Of a stretch of 64,000 bases of DNA, positions 32,350 to 42,192 are shown piece by piece. Positions within the stretch are counted from its first letter, which is position 1, and every line of letters begins with the position of its first letter. The notes below the pieces were generated by a model. It did not search any database and was not told where the DNA came from. It worked only from the letters and a program-made list of their open reading frames with translations. A program made the translations under genes and the position numbers. The DNA lies in contig JBBELK010000368.1 in the NCBI GenBank assembly GCA_037783545.1, positions 930,001 through 994,000 on the forward strand, read 5' to 3'. This DNA is from Henricia sp. BOLD:AAB3569 (Eukaryota; Echinodermata; Asteroidea; Spinulosida; Echinasteridae).

Positions 32350-33245
32350 TACAACTAATCAATGTGTTGATTGCAATCCATGATACATGAATTTACCTTT
32401 TTGTTTTGTAGAAAATGAAATGTGTAACAAGCAGTTTGTACTCTTGTATTTATAACAAGAATGAAGGACTTGACCAAACAATTGTTTTTAAAGATATACA
32501 GTCCGTGGTTCGTGGCAAATTCGATTTTATCTGAACGAAATTTAAAAGCATTTACTTCAACAACAAAACATCATACTCTGTATTGTAGACATCGGCAACC
32601 CCGTGAAAAATGCTGTTTTTATATGGCCATTTTTGTGCCTTGCCATGTTTGTGGAGCAGTGCGTCATCTGAAATATCTTTTCTTCTGTCTCTGAAGACTT
32701 TCCGAGACAGAAGAAAACAGATTGGACAGGTCACCGGTCCGCTGCAGACCGAGCACAGGTCAGACTTGGGCAAGTCTATGCCTTGAATTATTGGCGGACC
32801 GCCAATAATTCGAAATATTGACAGTAATTGTTCAATAACTAAATGTTGGTAATTTTGTTTCATTGATGTCTCATTTGAAAGTGAATAACGTTTGTTTCTA
32901 GAAAATTATCAATTCGAAAAAACTTTATTTTTCAAGGTGCCACACCCAAAGACTGTATATCTTTAATCAAATTATTAATTTGAACCTCTCCTAAAATCAG
33001 GTTTTTCTGTCAAATCTGCACTCACTAATGCTCACGTCATTTTAGAAGAAAAATGTTTTTTCACATGACAAACCGTGGGTCTAAATTCCAATATTTGCAA
33101 AAACCGGTTGGGAAAAAAAGGTCAACTGCTCATTCAGCAAACCAAAATTCTACGAGTTTTATGATTGAGATTTCGGCCAAATTTAAATGTTTTCTGGATA
33201 ATGACAAATGTGTACTGTAACATTGTAAATTTAACCAGATACAAT
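32350..33245. other. Intergenic or intronic DNA, nothing recognised
   Basis: No gene identified. GAATTATTGGCGG/CCGCCAATAATTC at about 32785-32812 is a short perfect hairpin. Confidence 0.4.
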
Positions 33246-33246
33246 T

Positions 33247-33660
33247 GGGTCTTTCCACAGTAAAGGGGGCATTTTGGCAACACAGACCATATTTTCGAGG
33301 AAATACCTTTGTCTGGTCTCAAAATAAAAGAAATAAATTTAAGTTGTACTGAAGAGATAACTTGGGCCCAAAAAGGGTTACAAATAGTGTGACAACATGC
33401 CTTTCTAAAAACCCTGTGTACAAATTTCCAATATACACTCGTAACCGCCTAAAATGTAACAAGTGTCCATTCCGGTTACGAGCGTATATTGTAAATTTGT
33501 ACACAGGGTTTTTAGAAAGGCATGTTGTCACACTTTTTGTAATCCTTTTTGGGCCTAAGTTATCTCTTCAGAACAACTTAAACTTATTTCTTTTATTTTG
33601 AGACCAGACAAAGGTATTTTCTGGAAAATATGGTCTGTGTTGCCAAAATGCTCCATTTTG
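33247..33660. mobile_element. Palindromic element (family E), copy 1
   Basis: Left: GGGTCTTTCCACAGTAAAGG, TTGGCAACACAGACCATATT and AAACCCTGTGTACAAATTT. The inverses follow the centre at about 33455 up to AATATGGTCTGTGTTGCCAA. The right terminus corresponding to GGGTCTTTCCACA has been lost. A second, complete copy lies at 39614-40029. Confidence 0.8.
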
Positions 33661-34139
33661 ACTCGATTCTAAGCTGGGAATGTTCCTGTCACACGTTTAA
33701 ATTTATTTGGACAGCACATGTAAAAAAAACCTGAACAATATTTTTATAAGTGATGTTGAGAAATTTAACCGAATATTTTAAGTTTGGTATGAAACAAACA
33801 CATTTTGTGATCTGAAACTAATTTTGTTTTCTTTTTCAGAAATGGCAGCTCCAGAGACTGAATCAAGATAGAATATGCATTAGTTGTAAACTAGCCAAGA
33901 TTTCCCCATTGGTGACGTCGCATCGACATACCACCGCCCGCCATGTTTCAACTAAACCCGTGCAGCAATGTTTGAAATAATCCCGGCGTTAACTGGTAAT
34001 ACATGTTGACGTTTTCATGAGTTAACTCTTTTTGCACTGGTACGTATTTGAAAATAAACTGCTGCCATTATGACAAAATAAATGTATTTGTTTTTACATG
34101 ATTGCTGTTTTCTTTAACAGGTACTGGAGGGGAACCTAC

Positions 34140-34290
34140 ATTTCAATACATTAGAAAAATCGGACAGGGGTTACCCCTGTTCGATTTTTCTATCGTCCTG
34201 GCCGTAATGGAGGGAAACCTCCATTTCAATATATTAGAAAAATCGGACAGGGTAACCCCTGTTCGATTTTTCTATCGTCCTGGACGCCAG
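34140..34290. repeat. Duplicated perfect hairpins
   Basis: Two units about 78-80 bp apart, each with a stem of AGAAAAATCGGACAGGG against CCCTGTTCGATTTTTCT around a two- or three-base loop, separated by GGAGGGAAACCTCC. It lies just downstream of the poly(A) signals at 34053 and 34077. Confidence 0.85.
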
Positions 34291-34654
34291 CGCAGAACCC
34301 ATCTGTAAAGACAATAGCAATTTGGACCTTGCATAAATTACTTTAATGAACATTTTGCTTGCATATATTACTTGGTTTGTTGAGAGTACAGAATAAAATG
34401 AGACTTGTTTACAATTGAACCTTTGTTGTCAGTGACTTTTATTTTGACTTTGAATATGTAACACTAGTATTTAAATAAGATTGTTTACAAACTGTTAGTA
34501 TAATAAATAGACATGCAAACAAGTTATACATTTGTTAACAATGTTGTAAGATAAATAACAAGAATCTTAAGTACAAGTCAATGTTTACAAACTGTTAGGT
34601 TTTTTTTTAAAAGAGAAAATACTTGAATGGAAGACTGCTGAAGCAAATTAGGTT

Positions 34655-35100
34655 ACTTTTGGTTTGTTTACAAACTGATAGTCATTTTTTGAGACTTACT
34701 TTAAGGGAAATGCTTGAGTTGATTACAAGCTTTTGGTTTGTTTACAAACTGATAGTCATTTTTTGAGACTTTAAGGGAAATGCTGAAATGCTTGAGGTGA
34801 TTACAAACTTTTGGTTTGTTTACAAACTGATAGTCATTTTTTGAGACTTACTTTAAGGGAAATGCTTGAGGTGATTACAAACTTTGGGTTTGTTTACAAA
34901 CTGATAGTCATTTTTTGAGACTTTAAGGGAAATGCTGAAATGCTTGAGGTGATTACAAACTTTTGGTTTGTTTACAAACTGATAGTCATTTTTTTGAGAC
35001 TTACTTTAAGGGAAATGCTTGAGGTGATTACAAGCTTTTGGTTTGTTTACAAACTGATAGTCATTTTTTTGAGACTTGCTTGAGGTGATTACAAACTTTA
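34655..35100. repeat. Satellite with alternating 74- and 78-bp units
   Basis: GGTTTGTTTACAAACTGATA begins units at 34661, 34735, 34813, 34887, 34965 and 35040, so spacings are 74, 78, 74, 78 and 75. The longer form contains GAAATGCTGAAATGCTTGAG, the shorter has the extra TTACTTTAAGGG form. This is a two-unit higher-order repeat of 152 bp. GTTTGTTTACAAAC is a 14-bp palindrome with a forkhead-like core. Confidence 0.92.
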
Positions 35101-36179
35101 AATTACTTGAGAACTATCTGTGCTGGTTAAGCAGAGGGTCCAGTCGACTTGATTCTTTCAACATGTCTGTGGGAAAAAGTAAAACAATTATTAAACACAA
35201 CAATTACATATAACATTGAGGAAAGAATAATGTATTCAGGGTCTGGCAAGACTGCATACTTTATACTTAGAATACTTTTTGAGTCTTCTCAAGAACTGGA
35301 GATAATGCATTTTTTGTACTTTTCGAAATCATGGATGTTTTGGGGAGATCTAGTAAATGTAAGTGTATTGGGACTTACCATGGGTGGCCGCTCTGAAGAC
35401 GATGCAGTGAGGTCTGCCAAAGCACAAACAGATCTTGAGCTCGTCGTCACCTGTCACAAATAAAGAAAATATAACGTTACAAAATGCGGCAAGTTAAATG
35501 GTGGATAGTTCTGAATTCATTTAACAAATTTTAAGTTTGGCTAGATATATGAAAACATGTTAGTTTATACTGACAAATGAAGATTCTGATTTTGTTTACA
35601 ATAGTGTTTTTAAAATGATCAGTGCTTTTGGGAAAAAGTAAAATACAAGATGAGAAGCATTTCCGCAAATACTTGAATGCATAGTGGAATCTTCCCCAGT
35701 GTGTATTCACTGTAGGCTATATTTCCAATCAGAGTTGTTTGAGCTAGTGAAGACGAACCTACGTCGGTATGGATTTGGAGTTGCAGTAAAGATGAACAAA
35801 ACAATGGACTATGACTTACCGATACTGTAGGTCTACGCTGGCCAGATTTCTTCTCCCAGCGAATCTCAAGATGATGGGTGGTGCATATGAACAGTAGCCA
35901 CAGACTGAAAGAAAGGGAAAGAAAATTAAAAATTAAATGGAAAATGTGTGGAGCTACGAATAAACTTTATGAAAGTATAATTGATCCAAACAAAAGATGG
36001 TTTATTTTAGCTAGTTCAACCGCACCAATGCTATTATCTAACAAAATATGACATGCCAAATCGGCTTCCAAGAACAAACAGACAACATGCTTGAAAAGTA
36101 TGTTGAGTTTAAACAAAATTTGCCAAAAATTGTTTTAGTAAGGAAACAAATTACAAAATCACCCCGTTCCAGAAGCTTC

Positions 36180-36910
36180 AAACACCTACTCTAGAATACA
36201 GAAAGCAGTGGGTTCGAGTCCCACCAAAGCACGTTTTTATTTATTCAAATTGGTGCACCGAGTGGTTAAGACCACTGCTCTAGAGTGCAAAAGGCTGTGA
36301 GTTCGAGTACCACCCAAGCACAAGTTTTTCAAAGTTCTTGGGAAAGCATAGAGTGCTGATAAATTGCATCAGAAAAGGGAAAGAGATTAGTTGTGAAACT
36401 ACTGCATAAAGATTCAAACAGACCCTTTGAAAAAAGCAAACTGAATGGCTAAGTGCTCTAGAATGCAGGTTGTGGGTTCAAGTCCCACCCGAGCACAAGT
36501 TTTTAACAGTTCTTAGTAAACACTGGGCATAGAGTGCTGATCAATTGCATTAGAAAGGCAAGGAATTAGTTGTGATACCAAATGCCCATTGACACCAGCG
36601 CACTGAGTGGTCAAATAATGGAGACAACTGCTCTAGGTTCGAGTCCCACCCAAGAACATTTTTAAAGTTAACAGTTAAAAGCGTCAAGAGACTAGTTGTA
36701 ATACCAACTGTCCCTTTAACACCAGCACACTGAGTAGCTGAATGGTTGATGCAACTGCTCTAGGTTCGAGTCCCACCCAAGAACATTTTGGTGTTTTTAA
36801 CAGTTCTTATATTGGAAAAGGGCAAGGGATTTAGTTGTGATACTGATTGGTCAAATGTTTACTACTGTTGTAGAATGCAGGAGGTGGGGGGTTCGAGTCC
36901 CACCCAAGCA
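36180..36910 (+). repeat. Cluster of tRNA-like SINE heads
   Basis: Six B-box motifs of the form GTTCGAGTCCCACC occur at 36212, 36301, 36476, 36637, 36763 and 36891, several preceded by GCACTGAGTGG or GCACCGAGTGGTTAAG and by ACTGCTCTAG. Between them lie pieces of the SINE body (AGTTCTTGGGAAAGCATAGA, GTGCTGATAAATTGCAT) also found after the tRNA-like head at 12248. All are degenerate. The cluster sits in an intron of the minus-strand transcript. Confidence 0.8.
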
Positions 36911-37164
36911 TAGAGTGCCCATAGATTACATTGGGAAAGAGCAAACTATTCCTAATTTAGAGAAGTGGTAACAAGCTGATCATTACAATACCTGAAAGCT
37001 GCTCATGATGACAAATGAATTCCAACAGGAGAGAGACACGACCGGTACGTGGAATCCAATAGTCCAGGTGAGGCCAAGCATGGGTAGCAACACATGGGAG
37101 CTTCACAAATTGGTCCTGTTCAAAAGAAATTTAAAAAAAACATGGCATTAGCATCATCAAACAA

Positions 37165-37790
37165 AACTGGTGAGGAAACCCTGTCATGAATATTCATAAA
37201 TAACTGCACATGTGCAATTGTGGCCAATCAATTTTACTGTGTTTGGACACTGAACACAGCACCATCAAACCATATCCATCATGTTGCATGTAAAAACCAA
37301 AACTGGTACAGAGGTGTAGGGAAACCCTGCTCATGAATATTCGTAAGCCACTGCACATGTGCAGTTGGCCAATCAATTTTACCTTGTTTGGACACTGAAC
37401 ACAGCACCATGAAACCATATCCATCATGTTGCATGTAAAAAACAAAACTGGTACAGAGGTGTAGGGAAACCCTGCTCATGAATATTCATAATCACTGCAC
37501 ATGTGCAGTTGGTCAATCAATTTTACCTGGTTTGGACACAGCACCATGAAACCATATCCATCATGTTGCATGTAAAAATCAAAACTGGTACAGAGGTGTA
37601 GGGGTGAAACTCTGCTCATGAATATTCATAATCACTGCACATGTGCAGTTGGTCAATCAATTTTACCTGGTTTGAACACAGCACCATGAAACCATATCCA
37701 TCATGTTGCATGTAAAAAACAAAACTGCTACAGAGGTGTAGGGGTGAAACTCTGCTCATGAATATTCATAAGCCAATGTCAAACTGACAT
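37165..37790. repeat. Tandem repeat, units of 140-147 bp
   Basis: CATGAATATTC begins units at 37185, 37332, 37477, 37617 and 37757. Each has CACTGCACATGTGCAGT, CCAATCAATTTTAC, AAACCATATCCATCATG and ACAGAGGTGTAGGG. Lies between two exons of the minus-strand transcript. Confidence 0.92.
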
Positions 37791-38931
37791 TTTACCTAAT
37801 TTAGCAAATCGTTTTCAGTGGTATGTTCCATAAGTTACATGGCCCTTATTCTGCACAGATTTTGTTTTTAAAAAAAATGTACTCGACCATTATTATTTTA
37901 TCACTAAAATTACTTAACAACCATCAAAAAAACACATTTTTCTAGAAAAACCCCAAATTTAGGAGGGGAAAAATATGAAGTTTTTCCAGAATAGAAAAAA
38001 CCTTGAATTTTTGAGGTTTTGTACACAGGATCTTATGTGATGGTTTAGTAAAAAAAAATTCACTTTTCTGCCGATTAATGATATGATTTGGATTGGGCTG
38101 TTTTGCCATAAATGGGGTGCCGGTTTTACGTTACTGATAACATCTACTCACTCGATATTGTTTGCGGTATCCATGGCAACACGTCCATTTTTGTAGTTTG
38201 TAATATCAATCCTCTTGGATTCTAGGCTCCATCAAGAATCTACAAAAAAGTACACAAATAGAGGTCATCAGGGGATTGCATGTTTAATTTTTACAATTGT
38301 CCACAAAACAGTCAATCTGAGAGTGGGAATTTTCAGCACACAGAGGCTTTAAATATGTGAAGCTTAGGCCAAACAAAATTAATGGTGCGTTTACGGTAAC
38401 GACCTACAAAAAATCCAGGTAGGTACCGGGGTACAAATGTAGGTAGGAAAATAATTTTATTTTGTCTTTTATTTTTACACTTCTGTTCATGCATTTGCGT
38501 GTTGTTTTGCAATCTTTGAAACTCACAATTAACAATATTAAACATGTTCATGTACAAGTGTAGAAAATTTTATGTTCGTTGGAAATTATTGCAAATAGTG
38601 CTCATTTAAAATTATCAACTTGAAAATTGGCAATAAAAAGTTTGAGGTCGGCTGTTTGGCCTTAAAAATTCCAGGTAGGTCGGGTTACTGTAAACACACC
38701 ATTTATTTTGTTTGGCCTTATGCTTAACCTTCCCAACTCCAACACCTAGTTTGACTTGATTTAAATGGACTTGGTCCAGTAGAGCTCTACAGGCTTAACC
38801 CTAACCTTCCCAGCTCCATCAAACTCCTTTCATAAACAGGTGTATCAGGCTCTCTCAAATTTAAGTAGCTAAATATTTTTCCCCTCAATGCATGAGATGT
38901 ATTTCTATTTGTACTATACTCCGTACGTGGG

Positions 38932-39290
38932 GTACCGTGGCTACCGTTGACTCGCAATCATGGGTGAAAACGTGGGGTTGCGGGTTCAAATCCGGGTTCG
39001 AATCCGGCTGCAGTACCTGTGCCCTTGGGCAAGGCACTCAACCACACTTGCTCCATCCTTCGGAAGGGATGTAAAGCCGTTGGTCCAGTGTGTTTGGTAA
39101 TGGTAATGCACTCTAAATATCCCAGAGCATTCTTTCGTGAAGAGCAAGGGGATTCCCCGGTGTCTCTGGCCATTTCTAATTCTTCATGGGTTTCCTCACG
39201 CTTACGAGTGACAGTGCAATGAGCACTATTGAGGAATCCTTAGTATGAATACCAGAAAGAAATTTAAAAAAAAAATAATAATAATAATAA
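38932..39290 (+). mobile_element. SINE family K, longest copy
   Basis: tRNA-like head GGGGTACCGTGGCTACC with GGGTTCGAATCCGGC (B box), then GTGCCCTTGGGCAAGGCACT, CTTGCTCCATCCTTCGGAAG and GGGATTCCCCGGTGTCTCTG. It ends ACCAGAAAGAAATTT followed by A9 and (TAA)n. Confidence 0.85.
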
Positions 39291-39613
39291 TGTCCCGTGT
39301 CATATTCTTTTCATTTGAAAGCATCCCAATTATACTTGCAGTTTTTGTGATATACATGTATACATTAGTTTCCTTTGTTGGGGGCGGGGGGAGGGGGCAG
39401 AGTAAGGAGAAACTGCAGTGAGCTGAGCAGTTATTCATTTTGATATTGAAGATTTATGGATGATTTATTTATTTACGTGCTTTTTGGTCAAGGGTGATGA
39501 TAGCTATGTACCGGTCATTTTTCAAATTTAGTTTGTAATTTTTGTATTTTTGTAATTTTATTCTTCTTCTAAATTACCTTATATTTATTTTGTGTTTACA
39601 TAATTATATAGGT

Positions 39614-40029
39614 GGGTCTTTCCACACTAATGGGCCTATTTGAAAAATAAGTCAATAATTCCTTTCAGATGTCTTATCCCAAACTTAAAGAAATTCCCTT
39701 GTACTGTTCCCAGGAGATAACTTTTTCCCAAAAAGGTAAGAAATTGCTGCCACAACATGCATTTTTGAAAAGCTTGTGTACAAATTTTCCTATTACGTAT
39801 GTGGACAGACCATTTTGTGACTTTTTTTCTGTCTTTGTTACATACGTAATAAGAACATTTGCACGGGGTTTTCAGAAATGTATGTTGTACGACTATTTTT
39901 CTTACTCCTTCGTGCAAAAGTTATTTCCTCAGTTTAGCTGGATAATTTAAAGATAAAATTGAGACAACTGAACTGGGACCTAAAATCTTGTATGTCACAG
40001 AAATGTACCCCATTACTGTGGAAAGACCC
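39614..40029. mobile_element. Palindromic element (family E), complete copy
   Basis: Starts GGGTCTTTCCACACTAATGG and ends CATTACTGTGGAAAGACCC. The inner arms (TTCCTATTACGTATGT and ACATACGTAATAAGAAC) are inverse. Same family as 33247-33660. Confidence 0.82.
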
Positions 40030-40251
40030 AGGTACATGTTTATATTTATAATATCGTATAATCCCATTCCTGTAACTGGCACATTTTTTGCTGTTGGATA
40101 TGGTTAATAAATACATACAAACCACAAACACCTGGTTTGGCTTGATTTGGATGGACTTGGTCCAGTAGAGATCTACTGGGACTCGATAACTCGAAGGCAG
40201 TTTGACTTGACTTGACTTGGGAATCGAGCAAAGGGAGACTCGTTACAACCT

Positions 40252-41095
40252 GGGGCCAATTTCATGGCGCTGCTTAAGCGCTAGCTGAAAACGTGTGCTT
40301 ACTGTAGCATAAAAGGTGTGCTAACTTTAAGGCTATTTCACGGCCGCGGCGTGATTAAGCATGCGCGTGCTTGGAAACAGGCATTGTTGCGTCACGAGTG
40401 TTTAGCAAATTTGCCTGTGAAGCTAGCAAACGTTTGCCAGTGCTTAAGGTTACAGTCTCCATGAAATAGCCGGAGCCTTCGTTAGCACAAAATCGGCTGC
40501 TAAACAGCTCCATGAAATTGGCCCCTGGTCTCGGTGGCTAGTTGACACTTTTGGACTAACTTGCGAAACCGGTTTGACCATGTCTCAGTGGATACTAGTT
40601 GATAGTACTTTTGGACTAACTCGCGAAACCCGTTTGACCAGGGGCCAATTTCATGGCACTGCTAAGCACAACAATTTGCTGAGCACGGGATTTATTTGCT
40701 TTATAAAATGGATTACAAGCCAAAATTATACGCCAACTTGTGTTCTTCGCAAGAGTAGGAGAATACCTTTCAATACACATCACTAACGATTTTGGTTGGC
40801 AATCCATTTTTGCAAAATAAAGCAAACAAATCCTGTGCTAAGCAAATGTTTGTGCTTAGCAGCGCCATGGAATCTGTTAGCACAAACATTTGTTTAGGCA
40901 CAGAATTACTTTGCTCTGTAAAATGAGTTACCAGCCAAAATTGTATGTCAAATCGTATTTTTAGGAACAAGAGCAAAATATCAGTAAATACACATCACAT
41001 ACGATTTTGGCTGGCAACCCAGTTTTGTAAAATAAAGCAAAGAAATTCTGTGCTAAACAAATTTTTGTGCTAACGGGTTCCATGAAATTGGGCCC
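40252..41095. repeat. Two adjacent family D foldback elements
   Basis: First: GGGGCCAATTTCATGGCGCT at 40252 to the inverse CCATGAAATTGGCCCC at 40525. Second: GGGGCCAATTTCATGGCACT at 40641 to CCATGAAATTGGGCCC at 41095. Both have GCTTAGCA-type text inside the ends, and the second contains two copies of the CAAAATTGTATGTCAA-like inner repeat. Between them a 39-bp stretch containing CTTTTGGACTAACTCGCGAA is repeated. Confidence 0.75.
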
Positions 41096-41104
41096 AGGTC
41101 TGAG

Positions 41105-41340
41105 TGTTGTAAAGACTCGGAACGACTCGGAACGACTCGGGTCGACCCGGAACGACTCGGAACAACTCGGGTCGACTCGAGTCCCAATTTTCACTGACTT
41201 GACTTGAGACTCGAACGCAGTTTGACTTGATATGACTTGAGACTCGAACGCAGTTTGACTTGATATGACTTGAGACTCATAGGCAGTTTGACTTGACTTG
41301 GGACTCAAAGGCAGTATTTGACTTGACTTGGGACTTTTGT
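41105..41340. repeat. GACTCGG and GACTTGA short tandem repeats
   Basis: Repeats of GGAACGACTC, then units of about 33 bp built on CGCAGTTTGACTTGATATG and ACTTGAGACT. The open frame across it (repeating SSQTAFESQV) is a by-product. Confidence 0.85.
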
Positions 41341-41399
41341 CATTTTGAGGACCGAATTGTATTTCAGCACTACAGAAACCTAGGGACTTGGAAATCTGT

Positions 41400-42183
41400 G
41401 ACGTCATCGCGCGTGCACTGGGTACACTAATACTGGTCAGTTTCGCAGTGGATTTCTGCCGTATGCGAAGTGGCGCATCATGAAAAATGCGCTGTAAAAC
41501 ATCACAACGAGACAGCGTGTTGAACTAAGACTAATCAGACTTGAAGTTGAAGATATCTTCGTTGGCTTGGCGCAATATGTCACTGTAGGGGCGCTTCATA
41601 CTACAGCGCATTCTTCGAGCTCTCTCCTAAATCAGTTTACACGCACGATTTTGCGGGAAAACGGCCGATTTCTAAGACGCATATCTCGGCTACTGCTTGC
41701 TCAATTTATGCGATAAATGCAGTTTTGGAATTTACAGAAGACAATCTGTAATGTGAGATGATATTTTCAATCAAGTCCCTACCTAAGACTGAGCTTGGTT
41801 TAAAGGAACACACCGGCGTTGTCGGGCTATTTTGGGCTCGAAATAGACCCATACATTATTCTAAAGGTCTTCCCGGAATAAACCAAATAGATCCTGTAAG
41901 GAAACCACAAAATTTTGCCCGTTTTTGAGGATTTTATTTTTTAAATCAAGGTTGCATGATTTATCCGAACCAGATTTCACATGTTCTTGCAAGTTAATAG
42001 TTTTATTTCCAGCCGTATAAAAAGTTTGTCACTGCAGTACTGCACCAAATTCAGCTCTAAGTATTCGACAAAGGAGACTATTTACTCAGGTTATGAAAAC
42101 AAACTTAACTATGAAAAATCGAACGTAAGATTTTGATTCATTGAGTCCAGGTAACGGGAGTGTGTTCCACGGTGGACAACGTA
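41400..42183. other. Intergenic DNA, nothing recognised
   Basis: No gene seen. It ends at the 9-bp target duplication of the next element. Confidence 0.4.
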
Positions 42184-42192
42184 GGGGCTAGT

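Larger units (their letters stand above)
29921..33980 (+). other. Two splice-supported exons of an unidentified transcript
   Basis: Exon 29921-29961 lies between TTTTCTCCTCAG and GTAAGT. The next good acceptor is TTTTCTTTTTCAG before 33840. Joined in the one frame open across both, they read FDQPAVDPCSLKE then KWQLQRLNQDRICISCKLAK and stop at TAA (33978-33980). In a different frame the last exon offers MAAPETESR then a stop. Poly(A) signals follow at 34053 and 34077. I do not recognise the product and found no first exon, so it may be the 3' end of a gene or a non-coding RNA. Confidence 0.4.
35114..38239 (-). other. Splice-supported multi-exon transcript, coding status unclear
   Basis: Five minus-strand exons have good borders: 38152-38239 (TTTTTTGTAG/GTGAGT), 36992-37115, 35820-35904, 35379-35450, and a last exon from 35166 with stop at 35114. 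Skipping 35820-35904, three exons join in one open frame. It reads DQFVKLPCVATHAW..., then GDDELKICLCFGRPHC..., then HDMLKESSRLDPLLNQHR and a stop, about 80 residues. The 85-nt exon would bring an in-frame stop, so it may be a poison or alternative exon. The first exon has ATGs in strong context, but none opens the long frame. I do not recognise the product. A non-coding RNA or a gene with an undetected start are both possible. Confidence 0.45.

Noticed and set aside
32552..32863. 103-residue minus-strand frame with a CSVCSGPVTCPICF cysteine cluster
   Set aside because: Looked like a possible zinc finger, but the spacing fits no known finger, and the frame lacks splice support and crosses an inverted repeat.
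34655..35100. CRISPR-like array
   Set aside because: The whole unit repeats, with no unique spacers, and the context is an animal genome.
40961..41407. 148-residue minus-strand frame with repeating SSQTAFESQV
   Set aside because: It is the translation of the GACTTGA-type tandem repeat plus a foldback end, not a gene.
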